Shown here one piece after another: positions 35,031 through 44,250 of a DNA stretch of 64,000 nucleotides (position 1 is its first letter; each line of letters starts with the position of its first letter). The stretch spans positions 33,170 through 97,169 of the forward strand of contig JANQRE010000033.1 of NCBI GenBank assembly GCA_028284705.1. Direction: 5' to 3'. The stretch comes from Paracoccaceae bacterium (GTDB lineage: Bacteria > Pseudomonadota > Alphaproteobacteria > Rhodobacterales > Rhodobacteraceae). Position numbers and translations under genes: made by a program. The notes beneath the pieces were generated by a model. The model was not told the origin of the DNA, ran no database searches, and was given only the letters and a program-made list of their open reading frames with translations.

Positions 35031-35111
35031 TCGGTGGACAGGTCGCGCCGGTGAGTATTTTTGCCAGAATGAAGCCCACGAGGTCGGTTCTGATACGGGG
35101 CCGGGCGCGTG

Positions 35112-35132
35112 TTAACCTCAAGGCGGGGTTAA
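35112..35132. promoter_or_regulatory. Inverted repeat at the acpS ribosome-binding site
   Basis: TTAACC (35112-35117) and GGTTAA (35127-35132) are perfect inverted copies with a 9-base spacer that includes the AAGGCGG ribosome site just before the acpS ATG at 35134. If it forms in RNA, the stem would sequester the ribosome site; as DNA it could be an operator. Confidence 0.3.
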
Positions 35133-35133
35133 G

Positions 35134-35574
35134 ATGATCCTAGGCGTCGGCACGGATCTAGCGAATATCGAGCGGATTCAGGGCACCTTGGATCGGTTTG
35201 GGGATCGGTTTCGCAACCGTGTCTTCACCGAGATCGAGCAACGCAAGGCGGAACGGCGCGCCGATACGGCCGGAACCTATGCCAAACGCTGGGCGGCGAA
35301 GGAGGCTTGCTCGAAGGCTCTGGGCACCGGGCTCAGGATGGGGATCGCCTGGAAAGACATGGCAGTCTCAAACCTCGCGACCGGGCAGCCGGTGATGAGC
35401 GTGACGGGATGGGCCGCCGAACGTCTGCGCGAGATGACGCCCGAGGGGCATGAGGCGGTGATCCATGTGACGCTGACCGATGATCACCCATGGGCGCAAG
35501 CCTTCGTTGTCATCGAAGCACGACCTGTTGATGGGGCGGACGGGTTGACTAACCCGGCGCCCGGTCTCATGTAG
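35134..35574 (+). CDS. acpS: Holo-[acyl-carrier-protein] synthase
   Basis: Transfers phosphopantetheine from CoA to ACP. The 146 residues start [16 protein letters not shown], with the Mg-binding Asp in GVGTDL, and [15 protein letters not shown], with the conserved Glu. The C-terminal [19 protein letters not shown] is typical. It has about 15 more C-terminal residues than most AcpS. The gene is followed closely by lepB. Confidence 0.94.
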   Translation: MILGVGTDLANIERIQGTLDRFGDRFRNRVFTEIEQRKAERRADTAGTYAKRWAAKEACSKALGTGLRMGIAWKDMAVSNLATGQPVMSVTGWAAERLREMTPEGHEAVIHVTLTDDHPWAQAFVVIEARPVDGADGLTNPAPGLM

Positions 35575-35602
35575 CAGCGAACCCCTGAGGTGAGCGAGAT
35601 AC

Positions 35603-36391
35603 ATGGCAGCAACCGAAGAAAAACAGGACGGCATCCTCGACACTGTGAAAACCGTTGTCTATGCGCTGCTGATCGCGGGTGTGTTCCGGACCCTGTTCTT
35701 TCAGCCCTTCTGGATTCCTTCGGGGTCGATGAAAGACACGCTGCTGGTGGGCGATTTTCTCTTTGTGAACAAGATGGCTTACGGCTATTCCGCCTATTCC
35801 TGTCCTTTCGGGATTTGTCCGATCAGCGACCGCTTGCTGGCGCGTCAACCGGAGCGTGGCGATGTCGTGGTTTTCCGCCACCCCGTCAGCGGTCAGGATT
35901 ATATCAAACGTCTGATCGGCCTGCCCGGAGATGACGTTCAGATGCGCAATGGTGTGCTGTTTCTGAACGGTCAGCCGCAGAAACAGGAACCGGATGGCAT
36001 CTTCTCGGAAGTGTTTGAGCGGCAGGGCTCTGTTGGGGGCGTGCCAGCCTGCGCCAATGGTGCCCCTGGCTTTGGCGCAACTTGTGAAAAGCCGCGGTCC
36101 CGCGAGACCCTGGAAGGCGGCACGGAGCATAATATTCTCAACATTCGTGATGGGTTGGCGGGCGACAATACACCCGTTTTCTCGGTGCCGGAGGGGCATT
36201 TCTTCTTCATGGGCGACAACCGCGACAACTCGATCGATAGCCGCTTCCCGCAGGCCGGTGGTGGCGTTGGTTTCGTACCCTTCAAGAACCTTCTGGGACG
36301 CGCGGATCGGGTGATTTTCTCTTCCGCCGGGCGTCGGATGCTGTTCTTCTGGACCTGGCGCGGCGACCGGTTCTTCAAGGCGATTGAGTGA
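35603..36391 (+). CDS. lepB: Signal peptidase I
   Basis: Cleaves Sec and Tat signal peptides at the outer face of the inner membrane. The 262 residues have one N-terminal helix (about 13-33) and the serine/lysine dyad: S42 in [10 protein letters not shown] and K102 in [12 protein letters not shown]. Box E is [13 protein letters not shown]. The gene is between acpS and rnc and overlaps rnc by GTGA, the classic order. Confidence 0.95.
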   Translation: MAATEEKQDGILDTVKTVVYALLIAGVFRTLFFQPFWIPSGSMKDTLLVGDFLFVNKMAYGYSAYSCPFGICPISDRLLARQPERGDVVVFRHPVSGQDYIKRLIGLPGDDVQMRNGVLFLNGQPQKQEPDGIFSEVFERQGSVGGVPACANGAPGFGATCEKPRSRETLEGGTEHNILNIRDGLAGDNTPVFSVPEGHFFFMGDNRDNSIDSRFPQAGGGVGFVPFKNLLGRADRVIFSSAGRRMLFFWTWRGDRFFKAIE

Positions 36392-37089
36392 GCGCCGATG
36401 GGGTGGGCATAAAGCTCTCCGGCGATCTGGAGGCGTTTTCGACCCGGGTGGGTCACGCATTCAAACGCCCAGAGCTCTTGATTCGCGCGCTGACCCATGG
36501 CTCGATTTCCTCGGCGACGCGCCCTGACAATCAGCGCCTGGAATTCCTTGGCGACCGGGTCTTGGGTCTCGTCATGGCCGAGGCTCTACTGAAAGACGAC
36601 CGAGCTGCGGCCGAAGGCGTGCTCGCCCCGCGCTACAACGCACTGGTACGCAAAGAGATCTGTGCGGACGTGGCGCGAGAGATTGATCTGGGTGCGGTGC
36701 TGAAGCTTGGGAAATCGGAAATGGTCTCCGGCGGGCGCCGCAAGGAGGCGCTGCTCGCAGATGCGATGGAGGCTGTGATCGCGGCCATCTATGTAGATGC
36801 CGGGTTCGAGGCCGCGCAGGGCGTCGTGCTGCGGCTTTGGGGCAGCCGGATTGAGAATGTCGAAGTTGATGCACGGGACCCCAAAACAGCGCTTCAGGAG
36901 TTTGCCCAAGGCCGAGGCGAGGGACCGCCAACCTATGAAGTGGTGAAACGCGCAGGCCCTGATCATGCCCCGGAGTTTACCGTCGCGGTTGTGCTGGAAG
37001 ACGGCGCGCAGGCGGAAGCAACAGCCGGATCAAAGCGACAGGCGGAGCAGGCGGCGGCCCGGCAACTCCTCGGGCAGGTGGATCAATGA
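36388..37089 (+). CDS. rnc: Ribonuclease III
   Basis: Cleaves double-stranded RNA, including rRNA precursors. The 233 residues contain the signature [15 protein letters not shown] with E52 and D56, the second acidic pair in [16 protein letters not shown], and a C-terminal double-stranded RNA-binding domain starting near [14 protein letters not shown]. Start is GTG 36388 overlapping the lepB stop; the end overlaps era by ATGA. Confidence 0.96.
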   Translation: MSADGVGIKLSGDLEAFSTRVGHAFKRPELLIRALTHGSISSATRPDNQRLEFLGDRVLGLVMAEALLKDDRAAAEGVLAPRYNALVRKEICADVAREIDLGAVLKLGKSEMVSGGRRKEALLADAMEAVIAAIYVDAGFEAAQGVVLRLWGSRIENVEVDARDPKTALQEFAQGRGEGPPTYEVVKRAGPDHAPEFTVAVVLEDGAQAEATAGSKRQAEQAAARQLLGQVDQ

Positions 37090-37997
37090 CCGAGACGCGT
37101 GCCGGCTTTGTGGCGCTGATTGGTGAGCCAAATGCCGGAAAGTCGACGCTGCTGAACCGAATGGTGGGCGCGAAAGTGTCCATCGTCACCCACAAGGTGC
37201 AAACCACACGCGCGCGCATTCGTGGGGTGGCGATGGAGGGCGCGGCGCAGATCGTCTTTGTCGATACGCCGGGGCTCTTCAAACCGCGCCGACGGCTCGA
37301 CCGGGCGATGGTTGCGGCGGCTTGGACCGGGGCCGGGGATGCCGATGTTGTGGTGCTGATGGTCGAGGCGCACCGCGGGATCACCAAAGGGGTCGAGGCA
37401 ATCCTGGGGAGCCTGGGCGAGCGGGTCGGAGGGGCGGTGGTCGCACTTGCGATCAACAAGATTGACCGGGTGAAATCCGAAGCGCTGTTGAGCCTGACCA
37501 AAGAACTGAACGAGCGCTTCGAATTTGCGGAGACCTTCATGATCTCCGCCGAGAAAGGGCATGGGGTCGATACTTTGCGCACGTGGCTGGCGGGGCAGAT
37601 GCCGGAAGGTCCGTGGCTCTACCCCGAGGACCAGATCGCCGATCTGCCAATGCGCATGATCGCTGCGGAGATGACGCGCGAAAAGCTGACCCTGCGGTTG
37701 CATCAGGAATTGCCCTATCAACTGACCGTCGAGACGGAGAGTTGGGAGGAGCGCAAGGATGGCTCGGCCCGGGTTGAGCAGATCATCTATGTGATGCGCG
37801 ACGGCCATAAAGGGATCGTGCTGGGCCACAAGGGTGAGACGATCAAAGCGGTGTCGAAGGCGGCGCGCGAGGAATTGGCGGAGTTTCTGGGCCGCAAGGT
37901 GCACCTGTTCCTGGAGGTGAAAGTGCGCCCGAACTGGCTGGAAGAGAAAGAGCGTTACTCGGAGATGGGGCTGGATTTCAAGGACGGGAACGCGTGA
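37086..37997 (+). CDS. era: GTPase Era
   Basis: Essential ribosome-assembly GTPase that binds 16S rRNA. The 303 residues have G1 GEPNAGKST (13-21), G3 DTPG, G4 NKID, and a C-terminal KH domain around [22 protein letters not shown] with the GxxG loop. It overlaps rnc by 4 bases and DUF1491 by 4 bases, which makes a coupled rnc-era-DUF1491-recO block. Confidence 0.96.
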   Translation: MTETRAGFVALIGEPNAGKSTLLNRMVGAKVSIVTHKVQTTRARIRGVAMEGAAQIVFVDTPGLFKPRRRLDRAMVAAAWTGAGDADVVVLMVEAHRGITKGVEAILGSLGERVGGAVVALAINKIDRVKSEALLSLTKELNERFEFAETFMISAEKGHGVDTLRTWLAGQMPEGPWLYPEDQIADLPMRMIAAEMTREKLTLRLHQELPYQLTVETESWEERKDGSARVEQIIYVMRDGHKGIVLGHKGETIKAVSKAAREELAEFLGRKVHLFLEVKVRPNWLEEKERYSEMGLDFKDGNA

Positions 37998-38323
37998 CCC
38001 GGCTGACCGCCGAGTTCTGGGTGCAAGCCTATCTTAAGCGTTTGTCCTTGCAGGATATTCCAGCCTTTGTGACCACCAAAGGCGACCTGACCGCGGGCGC
38101 GGTTCTGGTGAAAATCAACACGCTGGACGGGCAGGCCTGCTGCTACCAACGCAGCTTTGATTTGATGTCCGGTGAGCGGGCCTGGGTGATTTTATCCGAG
38201 GGCGAAGAGGCAAGTGTCGATGAAGCAGTGGCCAAGCAACGCTCCTTCGATCCTGATCTTTGGGTGATCGAGGTGGAGGACCGCGAAGGACGGCATTTGC
38301 TCGATGAACCGGGGCTGACCTGA
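37994..38323 (+). CDS. DUF1491 family protein
   Basis: A 109-residue protein with the DUF1491 pattern: [30 protein letters not shown] and [21 protein letters not shown]. The family is almost confined to alphaproteobacteria and found between era and recO; its function is unknown. It starts at GTG 37994 overlapping the era stop and ends in the first base of the recO ATG (TGATG). Confidence 0.9.
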   Translation: MTRLTAEFWVQAYLKRLSLQDIPAFVTTKGDLTAGAVLVKINTLDGQACCYQRSFDLMSGERAWVILSEGEEASVDEAVAKQRSFDPDLWVIEVEDREGRHLLDEPGLT

Positions 38324-39042
38324 TGGAATGGCGCTCGGAAGGGATCCTTCTGTCCGCGCGCCGTCATGGGGAGACCGCGATGATCATTCAGGTCTTCACG
38401 CCGGATCATGGGCGGCATGCGGGCGTTGTGCGGGGTGGCGCGTCACGGAAAACCGCTCCGATCCTGCAACCGGGCGCGCAGCTTGATGTCACCTGGAAGG
38501 CGCGGCTGGAGGAGCATCTGGGTTCATTCGCGGTTGAGCCCGTCAAATCTCGTGCGGCTGCCGTAATGGGCGACCGGGTGGCACTTGCGGGCCTGAACTC
38601 CGTCTGCGCATTGCTGAGCTACGCCCTGCCGGAACGCGATCCGCACCCGGACTTTTATGCACAAACCCTGACAGTGTTCGATTTGCTCGGCGAGAGTGAG
38701 CATTGGCCCGTGGCCTATCTGCATTGGGAACTGGCGCTGCTGGACGAGATGGGGTTCGGGCTGGAACTTGAAACCTGTGCCGTAACGGGCTCCACGAAGG
38801 ACCTCATCTATGTGTCACCAAAATCGGGCCGCGCTGTATCGAAAATGGCTGCAGGCGAATGGGCGGATCGCTTGCTACCTTTGCCAGACTGTCTGAGAGA
38901 CCCGACGGCAGATGCGTCAGGCTTGTTGGACGGATTGCGCGTGACGGGGTATTTTCTGAAAACCCGCCTCGCGCAGGGGCTGGAAGCCGCACTGCCGGAA
39001 GCGCGGGCGCGGCTGGTAGATGTTCTTGGGAGGCGCGCATGA
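38323..39042 (+). CDS. recO: DNA repair protein RecO
   Basis: Recombination mediator that loads RecA with RecF and RecR. The 239 residues have the N-terminal OB-fold start [22 protein letters not shown], the VRGGASRK segment and a helical C-terminal part. The zinc-finger Cys common in RecO are partly present (one Cys in LETCAVTGS), consistent with alphaproteobacterial members. Its ATG shares a base with the DUF1491 stop, and it overlaps the glycosylase gene by ATGA. Confidence 0.93.
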   Translation: MEWRSEGILLSARRHGETAMIIQVFTPDHGRHAGVVRGGASRKTAPILQPGAQLDVTWKARLEEHLGSFAVEPVKSRAAAVMGDRVALAGLNSVCALLSYALPERDPHPDFYAQTLTVFDLLGESEHWPVAYLHWELALLDEMGFGLELETCAVTGSTKDLIYVSPKSGRAVSKMAAGEWADRLLPLPDCLRDPTADASGLLDGLRVTGYFLKTRLAQGLEAALPEARARLVDVLGRRA

Positions 39043-39704
39043 AGACATTCGCAGCGATCCGTGAGATGGCGGTGAACCGCAAGGACGAGGTGGAATATGC
39101 GGCGCAAATGCCGTCGCCACCCGATGTGGAACTGAAAGATCAGAGCGATGACCGCATCCTTTCAGGCTTATCAGAGCGGGTCTTTGCCGCCGGGTTCAAC
39201 TGGGACGTGATCCGCAAGAAGTGGCCCGGGTTTGAGGAAGCGTTCCATGGCTTTGACATCGGACACAACGCGTTGATGTCGGAGGAAGATCTGGACCGGC
39301 ATCTGCAGAACACCGCGATCGTTCGCAATGCCCAGAAGATCCTGTCCATCCGCGACAATTCGGTGTTTCTGAGCGATCTGGCGAAGGAACATGGGTCTGC
39401 CGCGTCATATCTAGGGAACTGGCCGAAGACCGATACGGTTGGGCTGTTTGAACTCCTGAAAAAGCGCGGCTCCCGGTTGGGTGGGATGACCGGGCAATAC
39501 GGGTTGCGGTTTCTGGGCTATGACGCGTTCATCCTGTCGAACTCCGTGGTCTCGGCGCTGAACATGGCCGGTGTGATCGACGGGGCTGCGACCTCGAAAT
39601 CGGCACAAAGACAGGTGCAGGAGGCGTTCAACGCCTGGGCGGAGGAAAGCGGCGAGAGCCACGCGGTGATCAGCCGAACTTTGGCCCTGGCGGTGCCAGA
39701 TTAA
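39039..39704 (+). CDS. DNA-3-methyladenine glycosylase I family protein
   Basis: A 221-residue protein of the Tag family of base-excision repair glycosylases that remove 3-methyladenine. Family segments are [37 protein letters not shown] and [26 protein letters not shown]. The Cys/His zinc snap of E. coli Tag is not evident, and the usual CP-type start is missing, so this is a divergent subfamily. It begins at 39039 overlapping recO and converges with the META gene with overlapping stops. Confidence 0.82.
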   Translation: MKTFAAIREMAVNRKDEVEYAAQMPSPPDVELKDQSDDRILSGLSERVFAAGFNWDVIRKKWPGFEEAFHGFDIGHNALMSEEDLDRHLQNTAIVRNAQKILSIRDNSVFLSDLAKEHGSAASYLGNWPKTDTVGLFELLKKRGSRLGGMTGQYGLRFLGYDAFILSNSVVSALNMAGVIDGAATSKSAQRQVQEAFNAWAEESGESHAVISRTLALAVPD

Positions 39705-40087
39705 TCCGCTCGAAAGACCATCTCGCGACCGTCTTCGTTGCTGAGCACGAGCACATCGCCGGAGACCTCGGCCAGCGTCATGGCTTCCAGGGCCTTGAAA
39801 TATTTGGCTTCTTGATCAAGCTCGGGGCAGGCGCGACGGGTGGCGCCAATGGGCCCGGCCTCGAACCACGGATAAGGCGCGCGCTGCGCGCCAAAATAGG
39901 CGTTGCAGGGGGCGTTGCCGGCGAATTTGCCTTCCTCGGGGAAAGTAATTGTCGTGCGCGCAGACCAGGCTGCCCCGTCGACGCTTTCCAGCACCCAGAC
40001 CTTATCCGCCGCGCCATAGGCCGAGAGCGTTTCGTCGCCCTGGCAGGCCGGGATGAAGGCAAGGAGGAAAATCGCAAAGCGGAACAT
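39701..40087 (-). CDS. META-domain (HslJ-like) lipoprotein
   Basis: A 128-residue exported protein. The N-terminus MFRFAIFLLAFIPACQGDE has a hydrophobic core and a lipobox-like IPAC, so it is likely a lipoprotein. The mature part is one META domain: WVLESVDGAAW, FAGNAPCNAYFGA, GPIGATRRACPELDQEAKYF and VLVLSNEDGREMVFR. Similar proteins act in envelope stress and heat resistance in other bacteria. The start at 40087 is preferred because the longer frame gives no signal peptide. Confidence 0.83.
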   Translation of the reverse strand: MFRFAIFLLAFIPACQGDETLSAYGAADKVWVLESVDGAAWSARTTITFPEEGKFAGNAPCNAYFGAQRAPYPWFEAGPIGATRRACPELDQEAKYFKALEAMTLAEVSGDVLVLSNEDGREMVFRAD

Positions 40088-40103
40088 GGGTCCCGTTCTG
40101 CCG

Positions 40104-41132
40104 TCACGCCAGATTGTTGTCCACCAGATAGCGTGCGGTTTCCTTGGTGGCGGTGCGCATATCGCGGAATTCGATGCCGAGCATCGACTGGGCTTTGGCA
40201 TTCGAAGCCCGGTGTTCTTTGCCCAAAGACGGAACGATTGTGCGGATCGCCGGGTCAAAGAGCGCCAGAATGCGCACAATGAAATTCGGTGCCTCGCGGG
40301 TCGATATCTTGCGTTCGGGGTATTCCTCGGCAATCGCCTTGGCCATCTCCGAGAACCACATGAACCGGTTCACCCCGATGATCCGCTCGCCGATGCTCTC
40401 GGGCGTGTCGAGGGCCCGGATATGCATCTCGGCGATGTCGCGCACATCGACGGAGGAGAAGCCGAATTTGGGCAGCATCGGGTCTTTCGCAGCCAGAATG
40501 CGCTCGATGACTTTGATCGACGTCCCATAATTCCCATCGAGCGGTGCGCCGAGGACGAAGCCGGGGTTGATCACGGTCAACTCCATTTCGGGCGCGTCGG
40601 ATTTTACGAAATCCCAGGCCGCCTGTTCGGCCAGCGTCTTCGACTGCGCGTAGGGCGTCGCTTCGGAGTGGTTCACATCGGACCAATCCTCTTCATCGAA
40701 TGCCGTTTTCCCGGGTTTCAGGTCGCCGGTGGCGACGGCGACGGTGGAAGAGGTGAAGATCACCCGTTTGATCCCGGCGGCATGGGCGGCGCGTAAGGCG
40801 CGCAACGCCCCATCAACGGCAGGGCGGATAACCTCTTGCGGATCCTTCGGTTGTTCCAGCGGGAAGGGGGAGGCTGTGTGCATGAGAACGTCGACGCCTT
40901 GCATCGCTGCGGTCCAGCCCTCATCTGAGCCCAAGTCCAATGCTACAGTGCGCAGTCGCGTGTCGAGATCGGAGGTATCGTCCAGCACCGGCGTAACGGC
41001 ATCGCGAATTTGTGCGTGACTGCTCGCAGAGCGCGCAGACCCCACCACGTGATACCCTCGATTGAGCAGACCCGCCACGATGTGCTTCGCGATATATCCC
41101 GTGGCTCCGGTGACAAGGACGGTCTGTGGCAT
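40104..41132 (-). CDS. NAD-dependent epimerase/dihydroflavonol-4-reductase-like protein
   Basis: A 342-residue extended short-chain dehydrogenase. The Rossmann motif is VLVTGATGYIAKHIVAGLL and the catalytic Y-x3-K is in YAQSKTLAEQAAWDFV, preceded by FTSSTVAVATGD. The overall pattern resembles dihydroflavonol reductases and aldehyde/ketone reductases; substrate unknown. It is monocistronic. A palindrome just upstream looks like a TetR-type operator. Confidence 0.85.
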   Translation of the reverse strand: MPQTVLVTGATGYIAKHIVAGLLNRGYHVVGSARSASSHAQIRDAVTPVLDDTSDLDTRLRTVALDLGSDEGWTAAMQGVDVLMHTASPFPLEQPKDPQEVIRPAVDGALRALRAAHAAGIKRVIFTSSTVAVATGDLKPGKTAFDEEDWSDVNHSEATPYAQSKTLAEQAAWDFVKSDAPEMELTVINPGFVLGAPLDGNYGTSIKVIERILAAKDPMLPKFGFSSVDVRDIAEMHIRALDTPESIGERIIGVNRFMWFSEMAKAIAEEYPERKISTREAPNFIVRILALFDPAIRTIVPSLGKEHRASNAKAQSMLGIEFRDMRTATKETARYLVDNNLA

Positions 41133-41150
41133 GGCATATCTCCAAAAAAC

Positions 41151-41166
41151 TAAACTGATCGGTTTA
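41151..41166. promoter_or_regulatory. TetR-type operator-like palindrome upstream of the reductase gene
   Basis: TAAACTGATCGGTTTA is a 16-bp palindrome with one mismatched pair, centred on GATC, lying 19-34 bases before the minus-strand start codon at 41132. Position and shape match operators of TetR-family repressors, which often control such reductases; no tetR gene is in the window. Confidence 0.45.
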
Positions 41167-41268
41167 CGTTAACCCAGCAACACCGGATCACTCAAGACGT
41201 GCGAAACCCTTGCGTGAGGGGCCGCGACTGGCCCAGACTCGCGCTGAGATAGCGAGGGATCGCAGCGC

Positions 41269-41931
41269 GTGAGTATTTTGAAGCGGTTGAGATGGTTCGA
41301 CCTGGCTGTGGTGGCCGGAGGCATCTTCCTCATTGTCTTCCTGCAATTGCAATCCGAAGAGGAGGAAACGGCAGAGGTAGAGGCGGAGATTGCGCTGGCG
41401 CTGTTCAGCGAGGTGTCACAGGTGCAGGAGATCAAAGACCTGGCCTCTGACGACGTAAACGCCACCGACGCCTGGGCGGAATGGAGCGGCACGCCGGAAT
41501 ATTACGGCGCTTTCGCTTCGGCGCCGACCGGTGCGTTTGGATGGACGACGCGCTACAATTCTGAGAATGCGGCGCGGCGCGGGGCCTTAGCGTTTTGCGG
41601 GCAATGGTCGGACGAGTGCGAATTGAACGCGGTCAGCCTTCCGACGGATTATGCCGAGACCGATGATGTGACGATGTCCGGCGGGTCAACCAGTTATTAT
41701 CGCAGCTACCAGGCTGCAATCGGGGCCAAAGCCTATGCTCTGTCGGAAGTCGGGATTTCGCGCTTTGTGCACCAACACCGCACGCGCGAAGAGGCGGAAG
41801 CGGAAGCCATGACCAATTGCAGCGACGCCGTTGCGGACTATGTGACCGACAAACCGCTGCCTGACTGGCCATGTCAGATCATCCGATCCGCCGCGCGGGA
41901 GCTGCTCAGTCCAATAGCCGACGAGCAATGA
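41269..41931 (+). CDS. Membrane-anchored DUF4189-like protein
   Basis: A 220-residue protein from GTG 41269. One N-terminal membrane helix (about 11-26, LAVVAGGIFLIVFLQL) is followed by an acidic linker. A repeated pattern (YGAFASAPTGAFGWTTRYNS then ALAFCG...CELNAV, and a second copy with AIGAKAYALSE and AMTNCSDAV) resembles DUF4189 domains, which are small disulfide-stabilised extracytoplasmic modules. Function unknown. Its last 26 bases overlap the convergent methylsuccinyl-CoA dehydrogenase gene. Confidence 0.7.
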   Translation: MSILKRLRWFDLAVVAGGIFLIVFLQLQSEEEETAEVEAEIALALFSEVSQVQEIKDLASDDVNATDAWAEWSGTPEYYGAFASAPTGAFGWTTRYNSENAARRGALAFCGQWSDECELNAVSLPTDYAETDDVTMSGGSTSYYRSYQAAIGAKAYALSEVGISRFVHQHRTREEAEAEAMTNCSDAVADYVTDKPLPDWPCQIIRSAARELLSPIADEQ

Positions 41932-43600
41932 CCTGCGCCTGAATCTCGGCAGCACCCTCAAAGATGTTGAGAATGCGGGCATCGCAGAGCACACGGCTGA
42001 TCGCATATTCCGTGGCAAAACCGTTGCCGCCATGGATTTGCAAACCGTTATCAGCGCAGGCCCAAGCCACACGCGCGCCCAGCAGCTTCGCCATACCGGC
42101 CTCCAGATCGCAGCGGCGGTCGTGGTCTTTCTCGTAAGCTGAGAAATAGGTGAGCTGACGGGCGATCATGATCTCGACCGCCATCATCGCGAGCTTACCG
42201 GAGACGCGCGGGAAGGCGATGAGCGGTTTACCGAAGGCTTTGCGGTCGAGTGCATATTGCATGGAGATATCAAGCGCGGATTGTGCGACACCAACCGCGC
42301 GAGCGGCGGTCTGGATGCGGGCGCTTTCGAAGGTCTGCATGAGCTGCTTGAAGCCTTCGCCTTCTTTACCGCCAAGCAGGTTCTCGCCCTTCACATGGAA
42401 ATTGTCGAAGCCCAGTTCGTACTCCTTCATACCGCGATAGCCGAGCACTTCGATCTCGCCGCCGGTCATGCCGTCCGTAGGAAACGGGTTGTCGACTGTG
42501 CCGGGTTCCTTTTCTGCCAGGAACATGGACAAGCCTTTGTAGTTGCTCGTCTCCGGGTCCGTGCGGGCGAGCAATGTCATCACATGGGTGCGCGCCGCAT
42601 GGGTGATCCAGGTCTTGTTGCCGGTGATGCGATAATCATCACCGTCCTTCACCGCGCGGGTGCGTAGGGCGCCGAGATCGGAGCCGGTATTCGGCTCTGT
42701 GAAGACCGCGGTCGGTAGGGTTTCGGCAGAGGCGATCTGTGGCAGCCATTTCTCTTTCTGCGCATCGGTACCGCCGCAGATGATCAACTCGGCGGCAATT
42801 TCAGATCGCGTGCCAAGGGACCCCACGCCGATATAACCGCGGGAGAGTTCTTCGGAGACGACCGCCATGGAAGCCTTCGACAGGCCAAACCCACCATATT
42901 CCTCCGGGATCGTGAGACCAAAGACACCCATCTCGGCCAGTTCCTCGATGATCTCCATGGGGATCAGATCGTCCTTCAGGTGCCAGTCATGGGCATGGGG
43001 CTCGACCCGGGTCACGGAGAAGCGGCGGAATTGCTCGCGGATCATCTCCAACTCGTCGTCGAGACCGGGATTGCCGACGGTGATATTGGCCGAATGCTCC
43101 TGCATCAGCTCGACCAGCCGTGTGCGGGCAGCTTGCGTATTTCCGGACTGTGTGAGCGTCATCAACTCAGGCGCCATAAGCGCGTGCTGGTCGTCTTGTG
43201 TCAGACCGATATCTTGCAGGCGCAGAATTTCGCCTTGGGACATCGGAATGCCGCCGTAAATCTGCCAGAGATACTCTCCAAATGCGATCTGATGGATCAG
43301 CTGTTCGGTCTCGCCAAACTTACCGTCCGCCTCGAGCTTTTCGGCCCAGTTTTGCATCTGACGCAGGGATTCCACGTAAGTCGCAAGCCAGGCGAGCCCA
43401 TGTGCCGCTGTCTGGTTTTCTTCCAGCAAAACAGGGGAGATACGGTCATTTTCGGTGACCATGGTCGCCACAGATGCGCGGGCTTTGCCAAGGATATCTT
43501 CAAGCGGCGGCAGGGACGCTTTCGTCAGCGACAAAAGATCGGGAAGGATCGCGGATGGAGCAGTTTCGAGGGGCATGTCCTGACCGTCATGTGGCATCAT
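41906..43600 (-). CDS. mcd: (2S)-Methylsuccinyl-CoA dehydrogenase
   Basis: FAD-dependent acyl-CoA dehydrogenase that oxidises (2S)-methylsuccinyl-CoA to mesaconyl-CoA in the ethylmalonyl-CoA pathway and passes electrons to ETF. The product is 564 residues, long for this superfamily because of a helical N-terminal extension of about 170 residues (LPDLLSLTKASLPPLEDIL, then HGLAWLATYVESLRQM), the hallmark of Mcd. The core has the FAD/substrate motifs FGLTIPEEYGGFGLS, TEPNTGSDLGALRT, FESARIQTAARAVGVAQ and NIFEGAAEIQAQVIARRLL. The ATG at 43600 has AAAGGA 5 bases upstream; 43597 and 43576 are alternatives. A TTTGCAA palindrome lies upstream. Confidence 0.88.
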   Translation of the reverse strand: MMPHDGQDMPLETAPSAILPDLLSLTKASLPPLEDILGKARASVATMVTENDRISPVLLEENQTAAHGLAWLATYVESLRQMQNWAEKLEADGKFGETEQLIHQIAFGEYLWQIYGGIPMSQGEILRLQDIGLTQDDQHALMAPELMTLTQSGNTQAARTRLVELMQEHSANITVGNPGLDDELEMIREQFRRFSVTRVEPHAHDWHLKDDLIPMEIIEELAEMGVFGLTIPEEYGGFGLSKASMAVVSEELSRGYIGVGSLGTRSEIAAELIICGGTDAQKEKWLPQIASAETLPTAVFTEPNTGSDLGALRTRAVKDGDDYRITGNKTWITHAARTHVMTLLARTDPETSNYKGLSMFLAEKEPGTVDNPFPTDGMTGGEIEVLGYRGMKEYELGFDNFHVKGENLLGGKEGEGFKQLMQTFESARIQTAARAVGVAQSALDISMQYALDRKAFGKPLIAFPRVSGKLAMMAVEIMIARQLTYFSAYEKDHDRRCDLEAGMAKLLGARVAWACADNGLQIHGGNGFATEYAISRVLCDARILNIFEGAAEIQAQVIARRLLD

Positions 43601-43634
43601 TCGAATCCTTTATATCACGTCCGAGGAGGGATAA

Positions 43635-43649
43635 GCACTTTGCAAGTGC
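43635..43649. promoter_or_regulatory. TTTGCAA palindrome upstream of mcd
   Basis: GCACTT-TGC-AAGTGC is a perfect 6-bp inverted repeat whose centre is TTTGCAA, 35-49 bases upstream of the mcd start. The core matches sites bound by RamB/PccR-type short-chain acyl-CoA regulators (TTTGCAA, and ACTTTGCAA in RamB). It is a strong candidate operator for a regulator of this carbon pathway. Confidence 0.5.
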
Positions 43650-43686
43650 AGCGCAATAATAATACGCCAGACTGCGTCGTTTTGGA

Positions 43687-44250
43687 TTAAAATGTCTTGC
43701 GGATTGTCGGAAGTGCTGAGATCAGCTCTCCGTCACACAGGCCTTTGACGTTCGGATAGTCCTCGGGCTGCACCACTTCGAAACTGGACTGCAGCAACAT
43801 TCGATCCTCATAGGTCAGCGAGAAGGTCCAGGTTCCCGGCACCATTTCCTCGTCTAGTTCAAAGACGAAATAGTTGAGGTTCGAGCGTCCCGGTCTGATC
43901 GCCGCCTGCCAGCTTTCGGTCGTGATATCGGTGCCTTTATAGGGCGGATGGGTGATCGTCACGGTGACGGGATCGAAAATGCGCGGACCCTTCGGGCGTA
44001 CATCGATGCCGAAGCCCAGGCTCTTGACCATCGGCACGGTGCGGGTGGAGACGACAACCTGCTCCCCATGGGTGCGTCGAATATGCCCCAGCATCGTGTC
44101 GGGGGCCGGGATATGCACGATCTTGTCAGACGGACAGATTAGGCCAGCCTTCAGCCTCCAAAGCTTGCCATCGATGAAATCTTCCGTCGCCGCCGCGGGA
44201 AGCGCAGTTAGAAGCAGCGCAAGGCTAACCGAGAGCCGCCTCGCGCACAT
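43687..44250 (-). CDS. Secreted DUF3859-like protein
   Basis: A 187-residue exported protein. The N-terminus [21 protein letters not shown] is a Sec signal peptide with cleavage near AAA-TE. The mature domain contains [64 protein letters not shown], in line with the DUF3859 immunoglobulin-like fold. Function unknown. Its first 26 bases overlap the end of pckA on the same strand, so it may be coexpressed with pckA. Confidence 0.72.
   Translation of the reverse strand: MCARRLSVSLALLLTALPAAATEDFIDGKLWRLKAGLICPSDKIVHIPAPDTMLGHIRRTHGEQVVVSTRTVPMVKSLGFGIDVRPKGPRIFDPVTVTITHPPYKGTDITTESWQAAIRPGRSNLNYFVFELDEEMVPGTWTFSLTYEDRMLLQSSFEVVQPEDYPNVKGLCDGELISALPTIRKTF

Noticed and set aside
36388..39704. tRNA or rRNA gene in the rnc-era-recO region
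   Set aside because: All bases are covered by overlapping coding genes, and no cloverleaf or rRNA sequence was recognised.
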